Positions 23,606 to 35,687 of a stretch of DNA of 64,000 nucleotides are shown here, piece after piece. The first letter of the stretch is position 1; every line of letters starts with the position of its first letter. A model generated the notes under the pieces. It did no database searches. It had not been told where the DNA came from and saw only the letters and a program-made list of their open reading frames with translations. This stretch comes from Polytrichum commune (taxonomy: Eukaryota > Streptophyta > Polytrichopsida > Polytrichales > Polytrichaceae): assembly GCA_950295325.1 (NCBI GenBank), contig OX485805.1, positions 54,212,758 through 54,276,757 of the forward strand, given 5' to 3'. The position numbers and the translations under genes were made by a program.

Positions 23606-26600
23606 TTGTTGAGGGAGGTGGTAAAATCATACGCCATTAAAGGTGGAAAATGTGAATAATTGCATGCGAGCATGCACTGCTACCATATGAGTCCTACCCA
23701 CTCATCCTCTAGTCAAGTATATGGAAAAGTGTTCCGGTATACTAAAACCATAATTTTTTTGGTCGAACGCCTAAAAGTAGTAGCAAAGTGTTGTTCAAAT
23801 TGGAATTCTTTGTCATGGTGCCCTCTATTGTTGTGTTAGGTACTCAAATATAGAATATCAAAATGAGATCTTCAAAACTTATCATTAAAAGTATTTCTTT
23901 AAAGGTAATGGCTAAATTTGGTTTTGGATGTAGATTTTACGACCTTAAATATTTTGAAGTTGGAATTTGTTTCATATTCCTTAAATTCAGTATAAACTTG
24001 AGGGCAAAAATGAAATTTTTTGTAGAAAACCATCAATTTTATATAATTTTATCATGTTTTAAACAAATTTTAGACGATTACGTATTTAAAAAAAACTCCC
24101 ATGAATCTGCAAAATTATTAAGAGTCTACACAATTTGTTTCAAAAATGATAAATTCATATCCAACCTACAAGAATTTGCAAAGTTGTTACTAAGAAATGA
24201 GGATCTTACTATCCACTGGGGGGTCCCATCGATGTTGGGTTGCTAAGTGAGAATCGCCACAGTATTTGTCCTATTGTGGATGAAAGTATCCTATTAAACA
24301 AAGGTGTTGTCCCACCTTTTGTAGATCACTTCTCACATCATTTGGTTTAGTGAATAGATCCTTGATGAGCCATTATGATTCGCCAAAGTTGGTGCTCTTC
24401 TTAAAGCGTTTTTACATCCTTCTTACACCACTTCTATGGTCAAAGTGGTGCTATTTCGTACTTGATGTCACATATGATTAATCACATTTAACTATGGCAC
24501 AAATCAAATTATGGAAGACATGAACGCTTCACTATGAGAATTTGCTTTTGAATTACAAGAGTTGGTTTCAACAGACCTAGTCCTAGATTTGTAACCCATC
24601 GCGCTCCATTTGCACAAGCTCATTTCAAAAATTTCAATGTATTATTTTCCGTTGATGACATTGTAAGATATGGGAGTCCATTGGTGACTTAGCCATGAGG
24701 CATGTTGAGGTACATACTATGTGTCAAAACAACATTTACAGCTTCATGTTGTTATACACCCGTAAATTTTCTAGACATTGACTCCTTTGTCAAGCAAAAC
24801 ACAAAAAAATCACCCCTTTGCAAACAACTTCCATGTTGTAATAATCCCAATAATTAGACAAGGGAAAACGACGTTAGTTTACGGTTGGAAGTTGGGAGGT
24901 GGGGCCACGAGAGGTTTGAATTGAAAGCGGGGGCAAAGTATAAGAAATCAAACAACAAGATGGAAAGAATCTCAATATGAGAGGCTTGTTCCATTGATGA
25001 TATAAAAGAGGCTTGGAAGAAACCAGACCTGTGTAAGAAGGAGTTTAAGGTTAAGCATGTCATCAACGATTGTGGTCCAATCCCTTTGCATTTTTTTGTG
25101 CTCTCTTAGAATTTGGACTCAAAAATTCATAATCATCGAGGAGCGCATGTGTGTGGCATTTGTTACTTTCTTTGCCAATGTTGGGATAATCCAAACTTGA
25201 AGTCTCGTTGGCTTATTCAATGTCGATCAATGCATTTGTCAGATTTACAAACATTTCTCCTCTTTGTTGTGAAATTCTTGTCCATTTTTTACCATCTCTG
25301 TCAACCACCTATTGTTGTTTTGAAGTACATCCCATAAGCTTAACTATTTGGTTTTGGTCAACATTGAATTTTTTTTTAATATGACAATGGTTTGATGCTT
25401 GCAAATATTGCTCTTTATCGCAAGTTTGCAATTGTAATTAATAAGCATGATCATGATTGAAGAAGAGCAATAAAACACCAATCATTCAGATTTTGACACA
25501 AGTTCGATGCAACCACTGCAATTGTTCCGGAATTGGTTCGACCATCTACTCATATCGATAATATGCATTTCGTTCGCCATTTTGTGAACCTTCAAGCTCA
25601 ATGCTTTATTTTGGTGATCTCTCATTCTTGAACTGAAGCCGATGTATGTAATGATTATAGATATTGTTTATGAAAACTATAAACAACCAATCCAATCCTA
25701 TTAACCCCTTCATTGTGAAGCTTTTCCACCAATTTAACATGCCATGATAGAAGTAGTGTTTTAATGAATCTATGATTTCACCAATATGGGAAATCCATCG
25801 TGTTCCCAAAAGACTTTATATTAATCATGGATCCCCCCCCAACACACACACACACATTAGCGCAATTTCAATAACAAAATAAAACATATAAGTGTGTATG
25901 TTAGATATACTTATGAAAATTTTCTTAAATTTCTTGATGGTCAAGAACATCATCTGGATGGATTTGAAATCCAATTCGCAAATGCCTTACCCCCTCAAAT
26001 ACTTCATAGGTCGTAAGTTTGGAGGTCGTAATAAATTTTTTTCATCTTTTGCCAAATATGGTTCATATATTAGTTTTTTAATCATTACCATGTAATGCTT
26101 ACATTACAAGTGTTTTTTAATGCTAGCATAAAGTGACACCATAAAGATCAAAATATTGTGTGGAAAAAATATGTGTGTGTTTTTTAACACTTGGAGGATA
26201 AAAACCAAAATCTTATAAATAAATGTGAAGATATGAACAATCCAATAAGCTAGTGGATTAGCAACAAACACAATTAAAATTTTTCTTAATAATAAATATT
26301 TATTAGTTGTCCAAAGTTAAGAAGAAACATTCAATACCACATCTTGCACACTCTCCAACTCACTTTGATTCAATCCTCTCGGGAAATATAAATCTAAGCT
26401 CGTCACATGTACATTATGTTGTCCTCCTTTCCTTGAGATTAGTAAAAAGGGGACAAGGAGTGCTTATTTGCCAACTTGCAACCCACACTCTTAAACAAGC
26501 CTCCTCATCCCACCCCACCCAAGGGACTCATCTTGAATTTGTTACATAGACGTTGCAAGTCCCTGGCCCGATGTGATGCTAGTGCAATTTGCTTGCATAC

Positions 26601-27131
26601 AACTTATACATGTTTTGTAACATGTAAGTTTTGTGAGATGTATTTTGGAATTATGGTCTTCAAAGTTGAAGGTTTGGTCAAGTATGTACATTTGAGTATA
26701 ATTTGTTTGTTTTAGATGTGAGATTTGTTGAGGTATTAGTGTATATAAGGCGTTTCTCATGGTATACTTCATGAAACATCTTAAATTTGACATATCTTGG
26801 ATTAAACCTTCATTGTTTTCAATATACATCTCGGGGGGGGGGGGGGGATGATTGGCTGAAAAGTAGAAACCACGTGAGAACAACTACATGGTGTTTTTTT
26901 TTAATTCATTGGCAAGAATAACTATAAAAACTTTGGATCTACCATAGCCTACTTTAATTGCAAAACATGTGATTATATATAATTTAGCATAAGGGGAAAA
27001 ACCCTCAATTTAGGTTTGAGGTAGAAAGAAAATGGTATGACAAAAATAATAGAGGGATTTAAAATTTTATATAATGAGTATATTCACATATAGTACATGC
27101 AAAATTAATGAAAATTGAACATTTGGTTCTT

Positions 27132-27565
27132 GGGGGGTCACTCCCTCTCATATTAATGCATACATGTGCGCTTAGGACCTATTTATCGAGGGCTATTTAC
27201 CTTGCAAAAAAGATTATAAGGTATGGTATTTTTCAAAATAAAGGTAAATGCTTGTATTTCAATAAACCCTATCAATAATTCAATCTTTTTGGGGGTATCT
27301 TTCAAAAATACCCTATTTTACTTATATTGCATTTTTTGTGTTGCCCGGTGACCAACAGTCTCAGGGTAACTTGAAGAAAAAAAACAAGCTCTTTTTTGTG
27401 ACATATGTGATGGTATTTTACATGTAAACATGTTTCATTATTTAAAAACCCCCTATATTACATGTACCGTTTTTTGCAAAATTTACCTACAATGAATATA
27501 TTAGACCCTATTTTTTTTTTATCGCACGTTGTTTCTATGATTTTCGTCAGTGACCCCCCCCCCCC
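27132..27565. mobile_element. Inverted, longer relative of the hAT-like MITE
   Basis: Reads as the reverse of 17557-17843 plus extra interior. It shares GGGGTCACT(C) ends, GGACCTATTTAT, GGTAAAT, TTACATGTAAACATGTTTCATTA, ACAATGAATATATT and ATCGCACGTTGT. The right end is expanded into a long C run. An end fragment of the same family lies at about 27770-27895, again ending in a C run. Confidence 0.75.
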
Positions 27566-27769
27566 GCCGAGACTGGGTTACGATGCATACATTATTCTTT
27601 CACCAATATAAAACAACGTGGATATATGCCATGTCATATTAGAGTCTTAAATTTGCCTTCATACAGAACAAGTAAATCAAAATTTTATAAATAATTTGAT
27701 ATCGTTTGATATAGTCTAGGCATTCATTTATAATTACCTATAGGATGCTAAATATTTGGTGAAGTTGCT

Positions 27770-27895
27770 TTTTTATTTACTTAAAGGACTCCCTAAAATC
27801 CAAATAAGGAGGTAAATAGCCCCCACAAAAATACCCTTTGTACGCACGTGGTTGCATAACACAAGAGGGAGTGAACCCCCCCCCCCCCCCCTCAA
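27770..27895. mobile_element. End fragment of the hAT-like MITE family
   Basis: Shares GGTAAATAGCCCC, ACGCACGTG and AAGAGGGAGTGAACCCC with the right end of the 17557-17843 element, then runs into a C homopolymer. The other end is not present. Confidence 0.6.
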
Positions 27896-29396
27896 GATAT
27901 ACATGTGTGTGATATGAAATATTAGGTTTTTTATTCAGATCAAACTACTTGTTTTTCATATGATATAATTTAAGCTACAACCTAAGAAATGTTATATTGA
28001 TGCATAATCAATTGGTCTGTTATATCTTTTTGCAATTTCACTGATCCTTAAATACTAGAATAGTGAGAATCATTGTGAAATGAATTACTTACATAGATTT
28101 GGAATAGGCAAATCTTGAAACATGAACTTGAACATGCATGCAATTACAGTCCACATTTATGCTTTATGGGGAGTGGGCATGGGCTTTGAACTTGATTTGG
28201 AAATAAAGGAGCACATGTCATAGCCCCAATAGCAAAGCCAAATTGAAGGGCATGGAGTTGGGTGCAAGCACAATAAAGTGGATAGCTCTTGATCCTTGCT
28301 TAGTGTTAAGTGAAAGTGATTCAATTTTATGTACTAACTTTGAATTTTTTGAAGAAAAAGATTATAAACATTTTAAAAACATATTCATCTACAATGCCAA
28401 GCAATTTATGATGACAAACAAAATTACAAGAAAAGTCTACATGTTTTAGAGAATAGTGCAAGTACGTGATATTGAAAAAATGAATGTGTAAATTTTGTTT
28501 AAAATAATATAAATTTCAATTAAATTGATGGTTTTCTACAAATTTTTGTGATGATGCCCTCAAGTAGATAATGAATTCAAAGAAGATAAAAAAAAAATCA
28601 ACTTCAAAATAGTTAAGGTCGTGAAACTACGTTCATAACCAAACTCAACCAGTTGCTTTTGAGTATCACTTTTGATGCTAAGTATTGAAGATCTCAACTT
28701 GATATTATATGTTTGAGTATTTAACACTACAATAGAGGTCGTCATAGAAAAAATCCAATTTAAATAATGTTTTGCTACTACTTATAGGCCTTTGACAAAA
28801 ACAAATTATGGTTTCGATATACCGGAACATTTCTTTGGTCCACTTTACCATGCTTGCACCCAATCACGATTTCTTGCCACACTAATTTTCAAGATAGGAG
28901 ACACTTGCAAACAATCCCTTGAGACCCAAAAGCCAAAATTAAGCCACCTTTACATAGCATGTTATCAATTAGTCTTGGCGTTCGATAGTGCTTACCATTG
29001 TCTTAGCTGTCTTAATACTACATAGCCATATATGTGCACAACATAGAGATAACACAGACAACAATTTTTTTATTATCACAATCTGAGTATGGAGGTGCTC
29101 ATGAGAGTGGACTCTAGAAACATCTCAACGATCCTCTTACATCACGAAGCGAGCTGTCACCTCTCTATGTCGCTACCACCATGAACATCACAAAACTTCT
29201 AAAACTATGCTTCCCTTTCAACAACCACATGGCGTTGTTGTATTATACCACGAGAGAAGCGGGGACTACATACTGTGTACACAAATATATAGTTGATTCA
29301 AACGCCAAAGCACGACGAATGCAAGCACCGACGTCGACGTTGGTGGTGACTGGAGAGCATTGTTGGGCGATCGCCAAGTCACATGAAATGCCACGT

Positions 29397-29828
29397 TCAT
29401 TCGACGGTGATGGTGGCGTAGAGGGTGTTGCCGTCCTCCTTGTAATAGTCAACTGTGAGTTTGATACCCGTGGTGCTTGTCCTCTCCAGATGCGACAACT
29501 GCTTCCACAACATTTGGTTTCTTCCGTCTTTGTCGTCGTAGTAAGTGGGGTGAATCTCAACACCGGTGTTGGAAGCTTGCTGGTCCGGGACGATATCACA
29601 CCATCTCTTGTTGTTGTGGACGCCCAATGCGACCAAGAAGAAGCCACCCGAGGGCCCCCTTAAGCGCAACATTCCGGAGGTGCCACTAGCACCCATGTGG
29701 AGGATGTGGTCGCCATCCACCTCGCTCCAGTATGCTCCGTTGCCGTAATGCCAGCATGTCTTCTCCACAATGCTGAACCAATTGGTGGGCTTGGTTTGGA
29801 TGACCCTCACGTGGATGGCGTAAGACAT
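29397..29828 (-). CDS. Fungal fruit-body-type lectin, copy A
   Basis: 143 residues starting MSYAIHVRV, single exon. The family (fungal fruit body lectins, Agaricus bisporus lectin type) folds as a small beta-sandwich that binds Gal-GalNAc and GlcNAc-type glycans. Members often defend against animals that feed on the producer. Family hallmarks seen are the MSY start, WHYGNGAYW, GASGTSGMLR and GVHNNKRWCDIV, and the length is normal. The open frame extends 57 codons upstream, but a TATA box lies within that part, so the internal Met is the better start. It differs from copies B and C at a few residues (MLRLRG versus MLRFRG; DDKDGR versus DDKNQN). Apparently intact and expressible. It lies inside the left arm of the giant inverted repeat. 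Confidence 0.88.
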   Translation of the reverse strand: MSYAIHVRVIQTKPTNWFSIVEKTCWHYGNGAYWSEVDGDHILHMGASGTSGMLRLRGPSGGFFLVALGVHNNKRWCDIVPDQQASNTGVEIHPTYYDDKDGRNQMLWKQLSHLERTSTTGIKLTVDYYKEDGNTLYATITVE

Positions 29829-29965
29829 GGTGACAAACTGAAACGGAAACTTTGTGGAAAGTGAATGGAGAGCAAAGGATGGAAGGAGTATGTATTGCTG
29901 TGGGACTGAAGATGACGAGCGAAGGTTGAAGCAGGAAGGAGTGAATGCTGTGACGAAGGGGCCGC

Positions 29966-29972
29966 ATATATA
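29966..29972 (-). promoter_or_regulatory. TATA box of lectin A
   Basis: TATATAT on the minus strand, about 138 bases upstream of the lectin ATG. It is conserved in the same position in all three lectin copies, which implies a roughly 100-base 5' UTR. Confidence 0.75.
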
Positions 29973-30914
29973 GCCTGTGGGAAGGGAGGCAAGCATCAAA
30001 CTGATTGTGGATAAAGGGAGTTTTTTATTAATAAAAACACTGCTGAGTACGTGGGTTGGATTTGTCGGAACCTCTTATTATTGTTTATTGGACTACAACA
30101 AATGCACACATGCTTTCCTTATGGGATTGGAACTATAGTATTTGCCCTAACATTACCAGACCCAATGGTATTTACTGAGTTGAGGAAATCGAGGCCTTGC
30201 AGTCGGGTGTCAGCTGGGACCCTGCTTCATCGAAACCTGCGCTGCCGAGGCCACCCGCACAGGGTAGCCGGTCCCATCCCGGCTCGGCCTCCACCCGTCC
30301 ATGCCGCCAGCCTGTACCCGTCCCCGCCACGCTAGCAGCCATGGCACCTGCCACGCTGGCTGCCACGCTGGCCAACCGTTCAAGTGGACGGCTCCATCCC
30401 ACCTCCCGAGGTCACAATGGACCTCCCATCATGAGCCCATGCCTTGCATCATGGCATTGTCTTGGATGGAGTATCATGTGGACCATCACCCACATCCATC
30501 GATGGGTGGTAATCCAATCGCCCTCGGGGATTGTGCTAGACATAGGTGTTTTCAAACTCCCATTCAGCCACCCCACTTGATTCTTTGTAACCTGCTCCTT
30601 CAATACACGCTCCGGATTTCTTCCACAATGGAGCGTGCTGCGATTGCATCAATGATGGACTGAATGGTTTTGGGAGATCGCAGTGGAGGAGTTAGGGAGA
30701 TCGCACTATGGAGTGTTTGCTTCGAACACGGTGGTTATAGCGAAGGTGAGTGACATCACTTCACAATTTTGCTTAAACCTCCAATCAACCATCAGTTTTT
30801 CTTGATCGTAACCTGCCCTTTTGTTGTACAGTCCGGACCTGTGCCGCAGTACACTGTCTTCCTTGAACTGTTACCGGATTTCTTCCACAATGGTGCGTGT
30901 TGCATGAAGTGAGG

Positions 30915-31086
30915 CGATTGCAGAATGATGTGGATAAGCTTTGCGGGCAAGATCACCTCACCAACACTTCTTTTCACAACTCCATTGTTGCTATGCTTGT
31001 GATTGCAGAATGATGTGGAGAAGCTTTGCGGGCAAGATCACCTCACCAACACTTCTTTCCACAACTCCATTGTTGCTATGCTTGTG
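30915..31086. repeat. 86-bp tandem duplication
   Basis: Two nearly identical units beginning GATTGCAGAATGATGTGG at 30915 and 31001. They lie within a wider set of degenerate ~200-280-bp subrepeats (TTGATTGTAACCT.., CCGGATTTCTTCCACAATGG.GCGTG) spread over 30570-31400. Confidence 0.9.
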
Positions 31087-31741
31087 ATTGATTGTAACCT
31101 ACACACTTACCAAAGACTCCAGAAGTTTTCCGCAATGGGGTGTGTTGCATGCACCAATGCGAAGGCAACAACAAAGTACTGAAGCTATATGGGCAAACTG
31201 ACCTTGCCGAGCGCTCAACCCACACATGGTCATTACAATCACCCTTGCCGACTGCGTGTTAGGGATACCTTTTAAGATCTACATTCAAATATGTCTAGTG
31301 TTTGATTGAGATCTGCTTTTACTGCGCAGTCCACTTTCAGCTTGTATTTCACTGTCTCCCACGGAGTGATGCGTCTGCAACAATGATGTTGTGATGCGTC
31401 TGCATGCAAGATCTTATCATAATGATTAGCGTGTTATGAATGCATTTCCTTCCTTATTCTTCAAGTCATTGCAGTCATGTTACAAATTACATACGAACAA
31501 TCCCTAACTCTCCCTGCCGCATTAGGGTGATTGAGCTGTTCACTACGACCATAATGATCCGGAGGTCTTTGTAGCTTGCCGGGAAGACTGCGCGGTAGTT
31601 TTGGCGCAACACGACCACCGAAGTAGAAATTTGAACATATACAACACGATCTGCAAGTTCCCTGACCATAGTGCCGGAAACGGGTTTCGAGAGCATTTCC
31701 ACCTGGTATGTGGATGTTCTCATTGGAGGTGTAGGGCCTTA

Positions 31742-34502
31742 ATGGGATCCTTTGTCACTGATGCCGTTGTTCAGGGTGGGAGTGTAATGCACAGCGAAGA
31801 CCACGTTCTTCTACATGCAGAGCATGGCTTGGAACCAACACTTCGCCCACCGCAACACATGGAGCCTTCTTACGAGTCTACCTACCAGGAGGTACACAAG
31901 GCAGAGTTTCACCGGATCCGCAGTTTAGTTCAGACTCCAAACATAGGCACTTTCATACATACTGATCTTACGTGGACAAGCCACATGCGGGTGAAAGGGA
32001 GGAGGACCGATCCTAGGACGCTTGCTCCAGTGTCGGTTGCGTATATACCTTGGGCAAGAGTCGAGGATTTTGTGAAAGGCGAGGAGGCGCGCAATGATGC
32101 TCCCTGCAAATTCGTTTGCCAGGGTGCTCCATCAAATAACAAGGGGAAACTCCTATTCCCTCGGTGGAACAGCTACTCTGCCATCATCAGGTGTGTTTGT
32201 AACATGCAATTTGTTTTCCTTTGTGCATGTTACAGTGTTACAATATCTTGCCAAATTCCAACCCTGTTATATATGGCTCTCACCTTCAGCACCTGCTGTT
32301 CTCCCCATCCCACAGGTATCACTGTCAATATGGACCAAATGACAATGCCTCGCACATACCACTGGTTACAAATGACATGTACCAGAAGAAACGAAAACTC
32401 GATGTGAAGGGCAAATACATTCCAAATGGAAAGGGGCACACAGGTCCACGGACATCCGCGAGGATGCGAGGATCGGGGCAACGAAGGGGATGCCAGTGTG
32501 GATTTGTCATCAAGCGATTGTACCTAGAGCCTGCAGTGGCAGAAATAACATACCACCAGATGAAACATGTGAACCTCAGTGGGTTTTTCTGCCATGGTGC
32601 TACAAAGACTGGGCATAAGAGCAGATTCTCAAGCCATCTGTCGCCAGAAGTTCGGGAATTCATCATGAGTCATTTGCGATTGGGATTGTCTATCCCACAA
32701 ATAATGGGCAAACATAGGAAACGGTTCATGGAAGTGTGCGAGAGAGGCGAGGAGCTGACCCGGGACCTTTTCATTTCCGAGCAAGACATCCGTAATGTTG
32801 CTGGCCACCTTGCAATAGAGACCTACAAACGCGACAACAATGATGCAAAATCTATGCGCATGTGGGTGCAAGAACATCCTGAATTTGTGTTCTACTACAA
32901 AGAATCAGGGTTACACGTTTGCGGAGCTATCACCCGGGACAATATTCCGTTCACAATAGGCATCCAGACATCTTGGCAGCAAGATATGATGCTCAAACAC
33001 GGGCACAAAAAAACCGTCTCCATTGACGCCACGTTTGCAACTAATGAGAACAAGGTTAGTGCCTATAAGAATCCCTACACCAGCATGTTACAGACCAGTT
33101 TTGCTAAGTACTTTGTCGCAAACATAACGGATTGTTCTCTTTCTTGTTGCAGTTTCCTTTGTACACCTTGATGGTCTTTGATGACTGGCTCAATGGGGTG
33201 CCTGTGGCATACATTATCACTTCTAGTTCCAAGCAACCTGATCTCGAACCCTGGATGAAGGCGCTTGCCCACAAATTGGTGTCAGTGCAAGGAGATTGGA
33301 TACCGAATGCATTCATTACAGATTGTGCCCAGGCTGAAATTGGAGGCTTACAGTGTGTATGGCCTGGAGTGAAAGTATTCCTGTGCCTCTGGCATGTTCG
33401 TCGCGCATGGCTGAAACAGGCGGTAGCAAAAATAAAAGATCATGCCATTAGGGCTGCTGTACTAAAGGGGCTGGGCCATATTATGTACGACACAAAGTGT
33501 CCGCCAGGAGATGAGATGGGGCCTTGGGCTATTCGGGAATTGCATGCTCTTATGGATAGGTTCCCTGTTGTGACCAATTTTTGGGCTTACTTCAACAAAC
33601 AATGGGCAGACAAAACACCTATGTGGGTTGTGGGGCATCGTAACCTGTCATATGCGGGCCAGGACACAAATGCAGCCATTGAGAGCTACCATTCCAACCT
33701 TAAGGCCACCTTGCGTGCATCAAAAGGTAGAGCGCATGGACGTCGCTTGGACTGGGTGATATACGAGTTGACAGGGGAAATTCTCTCCCACTATTGGTAC
33801 CAGGCAATGAGGAAACAACACGGGTTTGTCCCCAACTTGAAACAAGAGCAATTTGTTATAAATGCCGTGCTGAAAGCGAGAGAAATCCCTGATAGTTGTG
33901 TCATTCTCCCCATTGCAGATGACGGACCAACATTGGTAACGTCGAAGACCAACCACACTAAACTGTACTTTGTCTACAGCCCAGACTATGAATGGGGTTG
34001 TTGTGATTGCGTGTGGGCACTAAAGGGGAACATATGTAAACATCAGATTAAAGTCCTCATGATACTCCATCCTAGCCTTGCAAAAGGAACAATTACACGT
34101 TACTGTGGATCCCTTGCAGGCACAAGTGAGGGAGGTCGTGGTAACATGCTGGATCCTGTTGTAACTTTTCCAGGGGATTGTACTGATTCCGGACCACTGT
34201 GCCCAACCCCAGCGCATTGGCATACTAGTGGTAGCCAGTGTCTCACACAATCTGGGGAGGACATGGAAAAACGAGTACGTAACCTTACAGACGAGTTTAT
34301 GGACGCTACCACTGGTGATAGTTTTTTGCTGAAACACCTCCTGGCTGACTTGCGCATTGTCCGAGGGAAGCAACAAACATTGTTGGTTCAAATTAAACAT
34401 GGATTGGTGGACCCATCCCAGGGGGAGGTGCACTTTCGGCGTAACGAAGATGGCAGCGACATGTCGCTGAAGCGTAGGAGAGACTTCCTGGAACGTAGAT
34501 AG
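31742..34502 (+). CDS. Mutator-like (MULE) transposase with SWIM zinc finger
   Basis: Three exons: 31742-32190, 32316-33054 and 33153-34502. The donors are AG|gtgtgt and AAG|gttagt, the acceptors cccacag| and ttgcag|. Phases agree, giving 845 residues. MULE-type DDE domain: SIDATF (Asp387) joined across intron 2 to FPLYTLMVFDDW, then FITDCAQAE (Asp453), CLWHVRRAW, and NAAIESYHSNLK (Glu573). The SWIM finger CDC-x8-CKH (Cys680, Cys682, Cys691, His693) sits where Mutator/FAR1-type proteins have it. It would cut and join DNA at element ends in the nucleus. All catalytic residues and splice sites look intact. The start is one of several in-frame Mets (an earlier one lies at 31601). A domesticated FAR1-like factor is possible, but the flanking inverted arms favour a transposase. 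Confidence 0.88.
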
Positions 34503-34516
34503 GTGAAGTCAGTGAA

Positions 34517-34551
34517 ACGTGTTGTAACGTGTTGTAACGTGTTCATGTTAC
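34517..34551 (+). repeat. Short GTAACGTGTT tandem cluster between two genes
   Basis: Two tandem TTGTAACGTG units followed by a CATGTTAC octamer, directly after the transposase stop and upstream of the TATA box of the next gene. Possibly a regulatory cluster. Confidence 0.6.
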
Positions 34552-34603
34552 AAGGGCGTTCCCATGTTTCAAACCCTCCCACGTGCAGGTGGACCGCGGT
34601 GCT

Positions 34604-34611
34604 CATATAAG
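34604..34611 (+). promoter_or_regulatory. TATA box of the small plus-strand gene
   Basis: CATATAAG about 135 bases before the ATG at 34745, in a GC-richer promoter-like context. The spacing to the ATG is like that of the lectin genes. Confidence 0.55.
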
Positions 34612-34744
34612 GGCCGGACTTTCGTTCCACTTGCACACTTCTAGCCAACCTTCTTTGTCGGTGCCACTTTTTCCGTTTAGCGTTTTGCCACTCCAACGTT
34701 TGCCGTGTTGTATAAACCCCTGCTCCTGCTTTTGTTCCCTTAGC

Positions 34745-35107
34745 ATGGCATCTTTCCACGTGAGACGGGTTAGCGCGGCTGTTTGGAAGTGGTTTTGTAG
34801 ATGTCCAGAGACCATTGGTCCAGTTTACGAGACTTCCAGCGATGAAGAGTTCTTCACGCCTCCAACAACTCCTTCCCAACAACAGTGCGTGGCCGCAATC
34901 GCAGGATCACCCACAACTTTGGTGTCTCCAACACATGGCCTCCCAAAGTTCCTTTCACCATCGCAAACGGGTCGACTCCGCCGGCGACATGCTGAAGCTG
35001 TTCGAGAGTTGACAACCCCACCCCCCGTTGTCACACCTTCCCCACACGGTCCACTCAAGGCATACCAACGTCCGGTTAAGGTGTATAGGCCAAGTTGGGC
35101 TCCATAG
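34745..35107 (+). CDS. Small Ser/Pro/Thr-rich protein, unknown function
   Basis: 120 residues starting MASFHVRRVSAAVWKWF, with a good ATGG start context and a TATA box about 135 bases upstream. A basic/aromatic N-terminus (VWKWFCRC) is followed by an acidic patch (ETSSDEEFF), SP/TP-rich stretches and a basic RLRRRH segment. No known domain. The open frame extends upstream to 34583, but the TATA position favours the internal Met. It lies between the transposase and the convergent minus-strand gene, so it is probably an element-encoded accessory protein. Small size and low complexity leave some doubt that it is translated. Confidence 0.5.
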   Translation: MASFHVRRVSAAVWKWFCRCPETIGPVYETSSDEEFFTPPTTPSQQQCVAAIAGSPTTLVSPTHGLPKFLSPSQTGRLRRRHAEAVRELTTPPPVVTPSPHGPLKAYQRPVKVYRPSWAP

Positions 35108-35317
35108 TGCAACACGCAGTGAACATGAGATTACATTGTATGGTCGTGTCTGAAATGAAAGGGATTGTCTCTGTATTTTGGGACTTGAAACGCGTTTGTG
35201 AAGTGTGGAGTCGTCGTAACATGTTCACCCATGTTACAGTGTAGCATGTGTGCACCTCTGTCGGATATGTGGAGTGGTATGGGTCACATGGTACAATGAC
35301 ATTACCCATCACACTGG

Positions 35318-35388
35318 TTTACAGAATTCCACCATCACATTACGGGATTCCACCATCACATTACAGAATTCCACCCTTGTTACAACTT
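35318..35388. repeat. 20-bp tandem repeat in the intergenic gap
   Basis: Three units of TTAC(A/G)G(A/G)ATTCCACC(ATCACA), the last ending in TTGTTACAAC. The remaining gap between the convergent genes (35108-35687) holds three GTAACATG octamers and no ORF of note. Confidence 0.8.
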
Positions 35389-35687
35389 CCATGTGACATT
35401 GCTTAGGAACTTAATGTACATCTATTCTACGCCGTCACACAGAAGCAGGATTCATTCCCCGTATGCATAACATTTCTGTAACATAAGAAGTGAACAATGC
35501 CAATGTTATAGATGTTACACATTGTACACATGATGCTTGGGGTGTAAATGGTATGGGAAAGGTCACCTAGTCATTAATACTAACCTTGGTTTTCTCTTGT
35601 ATCCCCACCCTAACACTATTGATGACTAAGTCCACGGTGCCATCTATCTATGTTTTGCGGCTGTAACATGACCCTAACTTGAAATGG

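Larger units (their letters stand above)
23723..28835. mobile_element. Old ~5.1-kb element with long diverged inverted arms
   Basis: The left arm (about 23723-24080) and the right arm reversed (about 28835-28480) align by eye. Both have GTTCCGGTATA..AACCATAATTT, then AGTAGTAGCAAA, GAGATCTTCAA, ACGACCTTAA.TATTTTGAAGTTG and AGAAAACCATCAATTT. Identity is moderate. The interior holds no intact transposase, only short degenerate ORFs and younger insertions, so it is probably a decayed DNA transposon. Exact ends and target duplication were not resolved. Confidence 0.6.
29027..31495. repeat. Left arm of a giant inverted repeat (arm A)
   Basis: Aligns in reverse with arm B (41175-44403). The outer end starts TATGTGCAC near 29030. 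Included are lectin gene A, its promoter, a 0.55-kb block at about 30160-30867 that is nearly identical to 41692-42400, and degenerate subrepeats. The innermost match is GCAGTCATGTTAC near 31471, matched in reverse near 41205. Arm A lacks about 0.85 kb that is present in arm B (42412-43260). Confidence 0.8.

Noticed and set aside
23863-24246. 127-codon Phe/Lys/Ile-rich ORF
   Set aside because: It lies in the diverged inverted arm of an old element, and the partner arm does not keep the frame, so it is a chance ORF in AT-rich DNA.
25606-25809. Minus-strand ORF with TRWISH.., faintly like a hAT transposase
   Set aside because: Only a few residues agree and the surrounding frames are full of stops. 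Too weak to call.
30172-30663. 120-127-codon ORFs in the GC-rich part of both inverted arms
   Set aside because: Open on both strands because of high GC. The copies differ by a 12-bp length change, and no known motif, start context or codon pattern supports translation.
31742-34502. Transposase read as a domesticated FAR1-like host factor
   Set aside because: The domain set would fit, but the inverted arms, neighbouring element-type genes and dispersed octamer favour an active or recent transposon. Kept only as an alternative.
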